In this document: piece by piece, positions 23,008-34,689 of the stretch
Numbering within the stretch: the first letter of the stretch is position 1
Layout: each line of letters opens with the position of its first letter
NCBI GenBank assembly: GCA_963920635.1
Contig: OY987301.1
Coordinates: 55,248,560-55,312,559, forward strand
From: Pseudeuparius sepicola
Taxonomy: Eukaryota > Arthropoda > Insecta > Coleoptera > Anthribidae
DNA: 64,000 nt
Direction: 5' to 3'
Position numbers and translations under genes: made by a program
The notes under the pieces: model-generated
What the model was told of the DNA's origin: nothing
The model's database searches: none
What the model saw: the letters and a program-made list of their open reading frames with translations, nothing else

Positions 23008-23520
23008 TTATTTATCTGTGACAGTTGATAAGAACAAAATTGTCTTCTTATAATCCTTCACTTTGGTAGATGGCCAGTGACCGGAGTCTGGTCCACAATC
23101 CCATCCTAAAAGAGCTTTTGGGTTTGCCTTATATTTTCTTACGTTTTCTTCCAACCAATTCAAGATTCTTAAATGATTTTTGTTTTTAGATGGTTGAAAC
23201 TTATATGATAATTTCATAGCAGTTAAAGCTTCAACAAATATTTTTAAATTTTTATGTTTCGCTAAGTAGGCAGCTTGACATATAAAAGCATCACTGCATA
23301 TTTCCAATCCCTTATAGTTTTTTATTATGTTTTTCACTGGATAAGAGTCCTCGAAATAATATAGATTAAAATTTGATATTAAACAAAAAATGTGTACTTT
23401 ATATGCAATACTATCTTCCAGGCAATGATCCTTCATAAGCTTATCGAGTGTGGTAAAATTCATTTCTTCGATATTTTCTTGATCACAAACATCATTAAAA
23501 TGCGATTTCAACAGCAGCAA
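23008..23520 (-). CDS. Unrecognised 170-codon ORF
   Basis: A minus-strand frame is open for 170 codons, with a stop just upstream (about 23527) and a terminal stop at 23008. There is no ATG at its beginning (the first codon is TTG), so it may be an exon or a truncated gene. The C-terminal part has a distinctive segment (LLGWDCGPDSGHWPSTKV) and the rest is helix-rich, but I recognise no family. It abuts the Maverick ATPase remnant on the other strand. It is too long and too rich in typical protein composition to dismiss as chance in this AT-rich DNA. Confidence 0.4.
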   Translation of the reverse strand: MLLLKSHFNDVCDQENIEEMNFTTLDKLMKDHCLEDSIAYKVHIFCLISNFNLYYFEDSYPVKNIIKNYKGLEICSDAFICQAAYLAKHKNLKIFVEALTAMKLSYKFQPSKNKNHLRILNWLEENVRKYKANPKALLGWDCGPDSGHWPSTKVKDYKKTILFLSTVTDK

Positions 23521-23549
23521 AGGACTTTACCCATTGAAAATTTGGATAT

Positions 23550-24031
23550 TGCAGATGCAGGACATCACCAAAAATCTAAACATAGTGAACTACTTCCAAA
23601 TTCTATTAGAGCAATTTTTTGCGGACCGAGTAACTGTGGTCTCAGTCTTATATTCAAAGCTAACGGCTCTGGAAAATTCTGTTTTTATTTTTGACAATGT
23701 AGCTTGCGACAAGCAAGATAAAATATGAGAATTCTATTCAATGGGTCGTCACAAAAGTATTGATGTAACATATCTTTGTCAAACCTATTCAAAGATACCT
23801 AAACAGTTGATACGAGATAACTGCAACATGATTGTGCTTTTTAAGCAAGACGATATCAATTTAAGACATGTATATGACGAGCATGTAACTCCAGATTTAA
23901 CTTATGAACAATTTAAGGATTTGTGTCATCGATGTTGGAGTGATGCTTACGGAACATTAGTAATCGTTAAGGATTTTGGGTTGAATACCGGACGGTATAG
24001 GAGTGGCTTCGATAAGTATATAAAGCTGTAA
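23550..24031 (+). pseudogene. Maverick FtsK-like packaging ATPase, internal deletion
   Basis: The start region contains SELLPNSIRAIFCGPSNCG, a recognisable P-loop approach, but the Walker A lysine-threonine end is replaced (GPSNCGLS). Walker B-like residues (VFIFDNVACDKQ) follow almost at once in another frame, so most of the region between the two motifs is deleted. A TGA stop lies at about 23727-23729, and the C-terminal 96 codons (23741-24031) are open and well conserved. In intact elements this enzyme is thought to package the genome or move DNA. The copy cannot be functional. Confidence 0.8.
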
Positions 24032-24058
24032 GTTAGTGTCATAAGTTAATTTGGAAAG

Positions 24059-25110
24059 ATGCCACTAACATCGCAAGATCAAATTGCAAATGCGCAACGC
24101 GCAAAGAAAATTAGAGAACTCACACGCTCGATTAGAAAAAAATATACTGCGTTAACATTAGGGAGACTTGAAGAAGATGATTCGCTCGAGAAAGTTTTTA
24201 AGCCAGTAACAAAATCTTTAGAAAAAATGATAAATCCAAGAATGAAAATGATATCAAACTAGAACCTAAAGAAGACGATGAGGATGATAATATTGATTTA
24301 GATAAACAAACAAAATTAATACAATATGGAATTGAAGATAGAATCGACAAAAAGCTTGATGCGCTGAAGTTGAGCATTAATAAATTACAGGGATTTACAC
24401 TACCCGAGAGTTATTGGGAAAATTCTAATCAACCCAAGCCGGGAAACGTTTTTGAAGAAGATGATGATAATGATATGTCGAATTACCCTCAGGATGTTAT
24501 AGACGAATACCTAGAAACTTATCTGGAAATACTAAGACCATATATCCTTGAACACGAGGACAAGTCATCTAAAATTGATAAAGTATACGGACCTGTTTAC
24601 GATGCTTCTAAATCAAAATGGATACTGGGAAGAAAATTTATTTACTTTGATAAGCCTACAGGAGACATACTCGTTGACGGGCTGTATCGGTTTCCTGGTA
24701 CAGAAGGACTTTACAATTTAATTTTTTATGATGATCCACAGTGCAACCTTGAAGACAGAAAAAATTATAAAAAGATTTTAACTTTAACTAGTGTCCACCT
24801 CAACTCAGTGGGTAAATTAAAAGGTTCAAATCGATTTAAATATAGTGATATTATCAAGCCTCTAGTTAGAGGTGAACAAGAAACTGAAATACCTAAACCT
24901 AAAACACGTTCACAATCGACGGCAAGTGGTACCGGCATGAACCTTACCTACAATAGAAAGCCTCTCGAATTCGTTTATTGGGATGATGTAAATGAGTTGA
25001 TAGATAGATTAAGGCTCCTCGTAGCCTCTAAACATGCTGGAAACACCTCTCACGATAATGAAATTGTTGCTATTATCAATGAGTTAACAGAAGCTAACAT
25101 TATTCGCTAA
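24059..25110 (+). pseudogene. Maverick-associated conserved protein of unknown function, one frameshift
   Basis: Starts with ATG at 24059, 28 bp after the ATPase stop. The first 67 codons are basic and helical; the frame then shifts near 24235 into an acidic linker and continues as the open frame that ends at 25110. The C-terminal part holds the conserved block YWDDVNELIDRLRLLVASK and a second block around YGPVYDASKSKWILGRKF. I associate this with an uncharacterised family (possibly the one labelled DUF8207) found beside Maverick genes in insects; that name is from memory. Apart from the one frameshift the gene is well preserved. Confidence 0.6.
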
Positions 25111-25151
25111 TATAAATATAAGGGCAAGCCAAAATTATCATCATATCCACT

Positions 25152-25633
25152 ATGAGTGTCAATAAGTGTGGACAATACTCTAATTCTAAAATTTATTCAT
25201 CACATTTACCTTCATCGATCCATACGAGTAACACTATTTTCGAGTTTACTCCGAATGGTGATATAGATGTATAAGAATTTGAAGATTAATAATCTTCTTG
25301 AAGAAGAAGATTAATAATCTTCAAATTCCAAACGAAAATAGTGACGCAACAAACAAGCGATATATTGATCAAACTTTTAATGAAATAAGAACCAAAATTT
25401 TCGATTATATTCACAGACAGTTACATAAAATAACTACTGCTACGGTACATGAAAATACACTTATCAAAAATTTTAAGGAAGAATTGCACAGTGAAGTAAA
25501 TAGACTACAATTGTGTATCGAAGAGAAAGACAAAAAGATAGTGGAACTATCGAATAAAATTGATAATGTAAAACCATTTTACAAATATAACAATGAAAAC
25601 ACAGCACAGCAAAGAAAAAATTCAGTTGGTTAA
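25152..25633 (+). pseudogene. Small Maverick structural-type protein, interrupted
   Basis: ATG at 25152 opens a frame (begins MSVNKCGQYS) that stops at 25274-25276. After a short disturbed stretch containing two inverse AGATTAATAATCTTC motifs, a second frame (25298-25633) continues with ATNKRYIDQTFNEIRTKIFD and a coiled-coil region rich in Glu and Lys. The layout resembles small coiled-coil proteins placed just upstream of the integrase in insect Mavericks, perhaps virion fibre-like. The function is inferred from position only. Confidence 0.45.
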
Positions 25634-27415
25634 GGAACTGCACACACCGGCTAGAAAAAATTATTCTCGTCGGCGAACTATTATCAAAGGATTAGACGCT
25701 CTCTGGCAAGCTGATCTTGCGCAAATGGATCAGTATGCGACAGTTAATAAAAATTTTAAATTCATATTGGTAGTAATTGATTGTTTTTCAAAATAGGTTT
25801 GGTGTGAACCGCTGAAATCAAAGTCTGGGGAAGAGGTTACGAAAGCTTTTACAAATATTCTGAAAAGATCTCACAAACGACAACCTCGAAATCTACAAAC
25901 TGACCTAGGAAAGGAATTTTACAATACGCATTTTAAGAAACTCATGAAGCAATTTAATATAAATAATTATAGTTCATTTAGCGTTAAAAAAGCTGCAATT
26001 GTGGAAAGAGTTATACGCACCCTGAAAGAGCAAATGTTCAAATATTTTAGTTTGAATGGTAAATATAAATGGATTGATATGTTACTTTCAATAGTCGACG
26101 AATATAATAATAGGAGACATTGTACTATACAGCGTGTCCATTTACTATTCCCTTCTTCGATTGTGGCTATACTTTTAAGGATAAAAAAATCGGTTGGGGC
26201 GATCCAAATAAGGGAAGACAGAATACAAGCAGCAAATGAAATATTTACCAAATGTCAAACTAGAAACAAAACCATGACCACCTATGAGTTCTCCTAAAAC
26301 TTTTAACTTTTTAATTTAATATTCTATTTATGCAGGTGTAGTAGGTATACAAAAATATGGTAAACTACAGATTGTAACTGGTACTAACGCTTTTTTGATA
26401 TGCAGCTTTTTAAATAAGTACAAGTTTGATTCTTGAGTAATTTGCATGTATGTAATAAGTAAAAAAGTTGCAAATTTTCTGTTTATACTGGATTTTTGAA
26501 AAACTGCTAGAGATAAAGGTACTGTATTAGGTATCAAATTAAAGCTGAATGAATGCTCTATTCAATAGAAATGTTAGATATAGAGTGTTCCATTTGAAAA
26601 AAAAAATAGTAAATTAAATTTGAAAATGTCGGAGTTTTGGCGGAAAAAGTGAAACATCCTGTACAAAAATTTTCAACATGGTTCTTAGTCATTAATAAAA
26701 TGGTTAAGTGTAAATCCACAACCAAAGTTTCAAGAGAAAAAATTAAGCCGCAAGAAAAATATAGCAATATTAATGAAGGGTTGGTATTTAGCAAAAAATA
26801 CATTAAAAATATTATAACTTGGCAACGCCGCAGATGGAAGCGGAAATAATTTAGGGATGTATACTATACTTTGATAGGCTTTATTTGCGATAAAAAAATC
26901 TGGTCATTCCATTTAAAAAAATATATTTTTTTGTCGCCACACTTTTTTGGAACACCCTGTATATACCAAACTAATTTTAAAATGTGCTCCATCTTTCCTT
27001 ATTTGGATCCCCCGAACCGATTTTTTTTATAGTTAAAAGTATAGCCACAATCGAAGAAGGGAATAGTAAATGGACACTTAAAGATTTTCAACAAACCAAA
27101 ATTTAATGTGGGTGATATGGTGAGAATTAGTAAATCTAAACATATTTTCGAAAAGGGTTATATTCCTAACTGGACAACAGAAGTCTTTAAAATTATTAAA
27201 ATACAAATAACTAATCCGGTAACATATGTACTCGAAGATGTAAGAGGAAATCCTATAAAAGGCGGATTCTATACAGAGGAATTACAAAAAACGGTAGATC
27301 CTGATATTTACTTAGTAGAGAGGGTACTAATTAGGAGGGGGGAAAAGTGTTGGTGCGCTGGCTCGGTCTAGATAAAATATACGACTCATGGATAAGTACC
27401 ACAAATGTTCTGTAG
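25600..27415 (+). pseudogene. Maverick retroviral-type integrase, split by an insertion
   Basis: Integrase core signature: LWQADLAQM (first Asp) near 25710, QTDLGKEF (second Asp) near 25905, IVERVIRTLKEQM (Glu) near 25998. An in-frame TAG at 25794-25796 interrupts the core and the DNA is cut by a foreign element at 26134-27077. Right of it the C-terminal domain resumes (27090-27371; FNVGDMVRISKSKH then a chromodomain-like end), with a final frameshift in a G-run near 27340 before the stop at 27415. The enzyme would insert the element and create 6-bp duplications. Catalytic residues survive but the gene is dead. Confidence 0.85.
26134..27077. mobile_element. TIR element inside the integrase gene, 944 bp
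   Basis: The ends are inverse over 45 perfect bp (26134-26178 with 27033-27077; GTGTCCATTTACTATTCCC at the left), then diverge gradually to about 85 bp. Short ORFs inside overlap on both strands and match no transposase. No clear target duplication is seen, so a snap-back duplication is a possible alternative. It splits a coding frame, so it is younger than the Maverick insertion. Confidence 0.6.
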
Positions 27416-27442
27416 TTGTTGGTTGTAAATCAAAATTCGAAG

Positions 27443-28020
27443 ATGAGTGACTCTGGCACAAGAAGTGAAGAAAACAATGAAATTAATCGAATCCTGGAGC
27501 TTTCTGAAGAGGCTATTCGAAATGAAAAGCACATGCTCTTAAGTACACGATTTGTGATAAAACCAGAGAATTTGTTTACGGTTCATTGTGGATTGAGTCC
27601 TGTACGCTTCTTCCGACCAGCAGTCAAAATTGTACATGAACTAACACAAGGTATGACTTCTATGGACCGCTTTGAATGGAATGAGTTTATACTGCAATTA
27701 AATAAACTCGCAGAACAATATCTCTTTAATTCTGATATTGCACAGTCATCGATTAAGTTCGGCTCCAACCTGGAATTGAGAACAATGTTGGGTTTTAGCA
27801 ACCTCAAGATGGTTATACTCTGTAAGAATGATGACTGTCATTATTTCACCGAAAACGAAGTATTGGAGCTACTCACCATTGATGAGAGTATTAGTTTAAA
27901 GATTAACTTATTGCTAAAATGTAACTATCTTGAACATTACCATAATATTTTAGATCAAGTTAATGAGTTGTTAAGAAAATGTAATTATGTTATGGATCCT
28001 GTAGATATTATAATGTCTGT
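27443..28020 (+). pseudogene. Maverick-associated conserved ORF, truncated by a LINE
   Basis: ATG at 27443 lies 27 bp after the integrase stop. About 190 codons follow with the distinctive phrase FTVHCGLSPVRFFRPAVKIV and a later CKNDDCHYFTENEVLELL. I know it only as an uncharacterised protein often beside Maverick genes. The frame runs directly into LINE endonuclease sequence near 28020, producing an accidental 420-codon fusion frame to 28678. The natural C-terminus may resume after 30596. Confidence 0.5.
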
Positions 28021-30596
28021 ATGTAACTTAACTGGCAAAACAAAAGTAGTAATCATTGGTGATTTTAATCTACTGTTTGGCACGGAGCAGAGGGAGGGTG
28101 TGGTACTGTGCAACCTTTTTTCTTGCTTTGGTTTCTGCAGGTTGCTTCATGAGAAAACTAGAGGTAGCAACTGTATAGACAATGTCTTTGTCAATTTTGG
28201 AAGTGAGCATTGTGTTGCGACTGTTGTTGAGAGCAACTTATCGGACCATAATGGTATTGTTGTATCTGTCAATGACACAATCAACAACAGTGATTATTGT
28301 TCTCGGAGAAAAATAAGGACTTGCCAACCTATAACGCAAATAGGTAAACTCCAGTTTTACAACATGATTGAAAAAGTTGATTGGTCATTTGTTGATGATA
28401 GGAATTTGGCAATAAACATTAAATTTCAAAGTTTCCTAGAAAAGATTTTAGAGAGTACCAATGAAGCTTTTCCTTCAAGAAAATATATTCACGGAAGTAG
28501 AGGACCCACTATTCGACCTTGGTTTAATGAAAAATTGAGATCTATGCGTGAGAGACTTCACTTCTTGGACTCTGTATATAAACAATATCCATCTCAACTG
28601 AATAAGTTGTGGCGTGACACTTTTCGATTGCAATACAGACTAGAAATACAAAAATCAAAAAAATATTCAAATGATTAATTAATAAAAAATTCCAACAATC
28701 AAGCCAAAACAATATGGAGCATAATAAAATCAAGCGGGAATCAAGACACTGATGTTGTGATTAGTCCAAACACTTTTAATAAGTATTTCTCATCCATTGC
28801 TGAAAAAACTAAAGCAGAAAAATACAGCGAATAAGAACGATGCTGACAATGCCTCTTATACTGCGGTAAAGCGTGATAGCTCTGGCTTTAAAAAAATACC
28901 TAGCCCGAAATTTCAGTTTGAGAAAATAACATATAATGATATGCGGGATATCATTGTAAATATCAAGAACAAAAAGTCCAAGGACATTTATGGACTAAAT
29001 ATCGACCTAATAAAGACAATAAAGGAGTTAATTATTGTCCCGTTAACAAACCTAATAAATGATTGCATATTAGAAAGTGTCTTTCCTGACTTCTTAAAGT
29101 GTGCTTCGGTTATACCAATTTTTAAGAAGGGCGACGAAGAAAACCTTGATAACTACCGTCCCATATCAATTCTACCAGTTCTATCTAAGATCTTTGAAAA
29201 GTGTTTGTACGTCCAGCTGGCTAATTACTTTGAAAAAAAAAGAACTATTTACGGAATGTCAACATGGGTTTAGAACGGGTCGAGGCACCAGTAGTGCCAT
29301 ATTGGATCTTGTAACAAATGTAATGGACACTTTTGAAAAATCAGATTACAATAAAACTTTGTTCTTGGATTTGACCAAAGCCTTCGATTGTGTATCACAC
29401 ACCCTGTTGATTGAGAAAAAGTAAAGAAATATAATCTGAGTATGAACAGTTTAAAACTGCTGAAATCATATTTAACAAATAGGCATCAAATCGTCAGATT
29501 GGGAGGTCAGTTATCTGATAAGGAATATCTCAGTGTTGGTGTTACGCAAGGATTTACATTGGGTCCTCTCCTGTTCATGATTTATATCAATGATATGCCC
29601 ATAATAAACTCGATGTCAAAATTCATCTTGTTCGCGGATGACACTACTGTTTCGGTTCGAGCTAAAAGTCTGGAAGAGGCCAATGTATTGAGTGCAAGGG
29701 TTCAAGGTGAACTTCAGGGCTGGTTGGACTCTAATGACCTCATTCTAAACAAAAATAAAACCCATAATATGATATTTTCATTGCGCCCTACCGATAAGCA
29801 ATGTGAATCTGTAAAATTCTTAGGCATCAACTTGGACTGCCACTTGCGGTGGGTAGATTCGGTATGTAATAGACTAGCACGTAATTGTTTTATGCTGAAG
29901 ACTGCTTATTTCGCTCTGTGCCAGTCAGTATTAAGTTATGGAGTGCTGGCCTGCGGTCAGGCAGGAGAGGTGGACCGTGTACTTAAAATGCAAAGGAGGA
30001 TTATAAGAATTATGGCAGGTTGTGGGTACAGGGATGATTGTAGGAGTGCATTTACTACTCTGGGCATACTGACTTTTCCCTCTTTGTATATGTTAGAATG
30101 TTTATCCTACATAAATATCATATAAATGAAATAACAACCAACACTGAAGTACACAGTCACAATACGAGGGGTAAAGATGATCTCACAGTGCTTTTTTTCA
30201 GATTAAGTAAATCGCAAAAAGGTGTTTACTACCTAGGTATAAAAATGTATAATAAACTTCCAGACCACATAAAAAATATACAAAATACAAAAACATTTAA
30301 AAATAAAATAAAAACAATCTTCATTAAAGAGGCATTCTATCACGTTCGGGAATTTATCGAAGGAAATCTCTTGTTCTGATTTGTTTTTCTTTTTTTGTTC
30401 CTTGACTGTTCTATTTTTAAGTTTAAAGTACATTTTAATTAAGTACTTTGTGTAATTGTATATTTAACGTCTTGTAATGACATAATGTGCATTATTTGTA
30501 GAAGATTTTATAGTCTTGTTATTAACTGTTGACTTGTGTAAGCATAACTGCAATGACACTAATAAATTATTATTATTATTATTATTATTATTATCG
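28020..30596 (+). mobile_element. 5'-truncated jockey/CR1-type LINE with (TTA)n tail
   Basis: A non-LTR retrotransposon whose 5' end is missing (it starts inside the endonuclease domain) and whose 3' end is a run of TTA triplets (about 30562-30596). Insertion direction is plus. It interrupts a Maverick gene. The target duplication could not be identified, partly because the tail is simple sequence. Confidence 0.8.
28030..30379 (+). pseudogene. LINE ORF2: endonuclease C-terminus plus reverse transcriptase, frameshifted
   Basis: Endonuclease remnant: VVIIGDFNLLFG near 28050 and SDHNGIVV near 28245. RT blocks: NYRPISILPVLSKIFEKCL (near 29155), LDLTKAFDCVSHTLL (near 29370), GVTQGFTLGPLLFMIYIND (near 29540) and the catalytic FADDT (near 29635). 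Frames change near 28680, near 29235 (in an A-run), near 29420 and near 30110. The RT active-site aspartates are present, so decay is recent but complete. Domain order identifies a jockey/CR1-like ORF2. Confidence 0.85.
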
Positions 30597-30776
30597 TTTA
30601 GTATTGAAACATATTGTATATTCGAGCTTCTCTCTTTTGATAAAGAATTTGTTTTAACGGATTTGTATAGAAGAAGGGTTTAAGAAATAAAACAATATTA
30701 AAATAAATATGACTTATTTATTCTTACCTAAATAAATACATTACATATCGTAAGTATATGTGAAATCTATACTGGT

Positions 30777-31140
30777 ACAGCATCCATTATATTTTTATGA
30801 CCCCAAGGTAGAGTGACAACATTATTTACCAAATATCGTTTATCGTCAAAAGGGCTGAGAGCAATCTTGGTTTGTTTTATGCTAAACACGTTGTGAGCAA
30901 ACGAACGGATAGAGCATTGGGTGGCAGTCTTTTCCTTTTTCTTAAATAAACAATTCACAGAATCATCAAATGTTATATGATTTTTAATAACACTATGTTT
31001 AATTCCTTTTGATTTTTTAACACATTTTTTCTCCCCCTAGATCTGAGACCAACGAAATGAGTCATATCAGCACCATTAAGTTCGTCTTTCATCAAGCCTG
31101 GCACTTTCTTATTTGTTAGTGATATATTATATTGTAACGA
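30777..31140 (-). pseudogene. Maverick DNA polymerase B, C-terminal fragment
   Basis: Minus strand: a segment near 31040-31110 reads [18 protein letters not shown], then after a frameshift in a poly-T/A stretch (about 31020) the tail continues with the hallmark KIALSPFDDKRYLVNN near 30830 and a stop near 30770. This end of protein-primed polymerase B is highly conserved in insect Mavericks. Only about the last 120 codons remain. The opposite strand relative to the ATPase and integrase is the usual arrangement. Confidence 0.7.
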
Positions 31141-34030
31141 AAAATGCCTATAAAGTGGTTATATCAGCTTTCAATGAATATGTCCTAACCTACTCAAAGA
31201 TTTAGCAGATAAATTTTAAGTTTGGGTATTCTAATTACAGTTTTATAATGTTTGTAATTAATTTAGAGGCATTTTCCGTCACATCTTTGTTGGCCTGAGG
31301 CCCCCAGGGCCCCATTTTCCTTTAGTTTTCATGGTTTTCCCTGTAAAGCTTCCATAACATTCCAATCAAATTTGGCAAACCTTAACTAACAACTCAAAGA
31401 TAGATTAAAGCATGTAACCTTGAATTAATGAACCCTGAATCTGACTATGAAATAGATTAAAAATGACTATACTATATATCAATTATCTCGACTACGCCAG
31501 ACTTAATTCATTTACTGTAATATATCTACAAGACAAAAGATAACATTAATAAAATACAAAAGGTTTCTCGACTTCCCCGTTCAATCTCGAAACACAAGAT
31601 TAAAAAATATAACAGCTACAGAAGCTAGATAACCAGAACAAGGACCGTGGTAAAGCTCACGAACCTCGGGCAACTCAAAGGTTAGTTTTACTAAGTCTGT
31701 GCTATTAAACAAATTTACAACCAAATTATGACCAGAGCTTGCAGCGTGTAGCCCACAGAGAAAAGGGGTGAACAGGCCTAGGTGACAGTAGCTGAAGAAG
31801 TCGTCAAAATGACGTTATTAATAAGAAACTATTAAAAATTGAGCAGCTAACTCACCCAGACTGTGTCCCCGGGATCCTCTCCATCTCCATGGTCCACCTA
31901 CTGCAGTTCCGTGGTGGAACTCGAAAAATGCGCGGAAATCGTCCACTCTATAACAAAATGGGCTATGATTGTTGGTCACCAGATAATTATACTTCTTTTT
32001 ATAAAGCAGAAACTGAGTGCAGAAGATGAAAACCAAATAAAACAAGACAATAAAAAGATTACAAGGTTTAATGAGCAACTTTTAGGGTTAACTTATACAA
32101 GTCAAGTCAGGAAATCACTCAGCTTTTTACAAAATGTTTTAAATGTGCAACTTATCGTTAAAAGTTTGTAATATAAACTCTACTAGTTAGAACACTCGAC
32201 ACGTTAACAGTACCTTGGAATCTTTGACTAACACCGTTTTGGAGATACCTCAACTTCGATGAAGGTAGAAAGCCAGACAGCCACACGTCACCCAGACCCC
32301 TTCGTTGCAAATTGGACTTCCACAGCTAGCTCTAGCTGGAAGCGGGTCGTAGGCCTCGAGTGGGGTTCTGTGGTGTGCTGACCGCTCGCTCCTATCAGTA
32401 TGGTCTGATAGTGGTTGGGTTGTGAGGTCGCTCCTAAGAGTAGTCACTTCCCTCTTTGTGTGGTTACATGTAACGAGAAACAAAACCACAGTGTCCGTTC
32501 TAACACGTAGAAAATAAGCCTGAGGATTTTACAATGACCAACTATTACAGTTATGTTATATGTTAAATTTTATATTACAATAATACTGTGCACAGTGGCA
32601 GCCTAGGTAATTTCCAATAATTATAAAATTTACGTAAAAATCGACAAACTGTGATATTCCGGACTTGAGAAAAAAAGGTTAAACCGTGACTTATCAAACT
32701 GTACCGCAATATAAGAGCTTGACTTCCTTGACAATTAATTAAAAGCAAATATAATCAATTTAAGAATTAAGCAAAAATTACTAAAATTTGATCAGCAGAT
32801 AACCAGAAAGAAAAAAGTGTTGGGTTCTTCTCTACTCAAAACGTTAATTCAAATATATAAAAAAACAAGTAATTAGTGAAACAAACAACAAAGCTACGGT
32901 ACTCAAAAAGCAGCTGGTTTAGTGTAAAAGAATAATTCGAAACGATATGGTAAATACTCAGACCTAATGACTATTATACCGTGTGCTAACGAATTCAAAA
33001 CGGTGAGCTTTTTCACCACAAAATTTAATATAAATTAACAATAAAAACGGGTCTGATAAGGCGATCAGCCGATAGCTAGTGGTCCCCAAAAGTACAGCCA
33101 GATATTTTTCGCAAAGACGGTAAAGCCAATATTCAAAAATGAAAAATCGAAAAATACCCTAAATTGCTGTGTTGCCGCAGCCAGAACCAAAAATCATCAA
33201 CCTTCGCTACTCAGCCTCCAAGGGGGTCCCAAGACCGCTTGGTCCGTTGAAAACCTATCACGACCGACGATACTCCGGCGTGTTCACATGAAAAATGAAA
33301 TAAAACCAAAATATTGGCACAACACGGTAAACTTAATTATAACAGTCTTTTTACACTAAATCACGCCACGAATAGATGAATTACATGCATGATGAACAAA
33401 GATTGACAAATTTCTAAGAAAAATCAAACGTGCATATAACCACAAAGTACCAAACCTGTTCTATCGACGAGCAGAGAAAAAAGCCAGAAGAAAATTGCCT
33501 GTCACCCCCATTTATAACCTTGACCTCGGCTGTTGGAGACCACCAAAATATAAAGGTTAGGCTTCTTCTTCTTCAAACAATCAACATATTGTTTTAGGCT
33601 GTTGTTATGCTACATACCTCATTATTTTTAAATTGTTAATTATATGAATTTGTTTAATGATAATTGGAAAGGCAAAGAAACAACGTACCTGTATATGAAT
33701 AAACTATTGCGAAATTCGTAAATTCCAGGTATCCATAATTCATTGACTTGTGACTGGTTGCATAACGGTGTCGGTAATTTGTTGGCCGTTCAAAATCCGC
33801 GGTATATCGGGTGAGTCAAAAGGTTATTACCGTAGTAACGAAAGTTGGCATAAATTTCGTTACAATTCCCACAACTTAATGCCACGTGCTCGCAAGACAC
33901 ATATAAAAAATAGAAAACCTCAATTAGCACAGCGAAAATAAATCCACATCGCGTACAGAACTACTTAAGCCACCAGTAAGGCTGAAAGTTAGGCTTTGAA
34001 AGAGAGTTTTCACACGGAAATCTTCTAGAC
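31141..34030. other. No recognisable genes
   Basis: AT-rich with GC islands at about 31270-31320, 31850-31950 and 32270-32420. ORFs are short and without family resemblance. It could contain host intron or old element sequence. A small tract near 33175-33280 is CpG-richer but not coding. Confidence 0.4.
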
Positions 34031-34039
34031 AGAAAATCA

Positions 34040-34170
34040 AAACCAAACTTTCACCTGACGTAAGTTCACCACGAGTGGTCGATAGATTTCTGTCGCCGGG
34101 CCTATTTATAGCCTTTTCGCAATTATACGACTTCCGCCTTCTAGAATGCTTTAGAAGGTTTGAAAAGCTA
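34040..34170 (-). promoter_or_regulatory. Candidate promoter with TATAAATA and heat-shock-element-like motifs
   Basis: On the minus strand CCTTCTAAAGCATTCTAGAAG (about 34160-34135) holds alternating TTC/GAA triplets; about 30 bp later comes GGCTATAAATAGG (about 34115-34100), a strong TATA box. The sequence downstream (33900-34090) has no clear coding start, so it may be an untranslated leader or a promoter of a lost element. Spacing and motif quality support only a tentative call. Confidence 0.3.
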
Positions 34171-34689
34171 ACCCTATTTAGAAAAACCTGGAAATACCAC
34201 AACTGACAATCCAGATGACAGGTCACTCTCAATTCTGCCAAACTTCTACCACTAATATTAGACCAGGAAGAAATGTCGAAAACAAAGAGTCACGTTAGTA
34301 CACGAAATAAACACCGTGGCGCTAGTCAATCGCAAAACCGAATAAGGTGAATATTGATCCATTTAAGGTGAATAGTGACTGTGATTTACGTCCGACAGTG
34401 TTTACAACAATGTAATTGTTCTAATAATACATACCTTCAATTGATGAATGAAATTTAAACACTTTTGCAAACGGCACATACCCTTTAATCAACAGTTTGT
34501 TTAAGAAACAATAAGCTCTACATAGGGAGGCAACATATTATGCATCAGCTTGTATAAGCGGTTACAGATAGTATGGCAACATTCTTAAAACGCGTGGTGA
34601 TATACTGAGTGTATTTTATGGAATGGAACAAAATAGTGCATTTAAACGCTGTAACGGAAATTAGACAAAATTTTCGTTACAACTGTGAT

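Larger units (their letters stand above)
23550..31140. mobile_element. Decayed Maverick/Polinton element
   Basis: Gene set in order: FtsK/HerA-type packaging ATPase, unknown acidic protein, small structural-type protein, retroviral-type integrase with chromodomain-like tail, another conserved ORF (all plus strand), and a DNA polymerase B C-terminal fragment (minus strand). ATPase plus integrase plus protein-primed polymerase together define this class. Every gene is broken or partial, the 5' and middle parts of the polymerase and any capsid or protease genes are not visible, and terminal repeats were not found, so the limits are only those of recognisable genes. It contains at least two later insertions (26134-27077 and about 28020-30596). 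Confidence 0.8.

Noticed and set aside
26134..27077. Maverick-encoded gene between the integrase halves
   Set aside because: The segment has its own inverted ends and interrupts the integrase frame, so it is a later insertion.
27416..28678. A single 420-codon gene
   Set aside because: The first part is a Maverick-type ORF and the second is LINE endonuclease/linker; the join is an accidental in-frame insertion.
30562..30596. Independent microsatellite
   Set aside because: The TTA run follows the LINE 3' end directly and is best explained as its tail.
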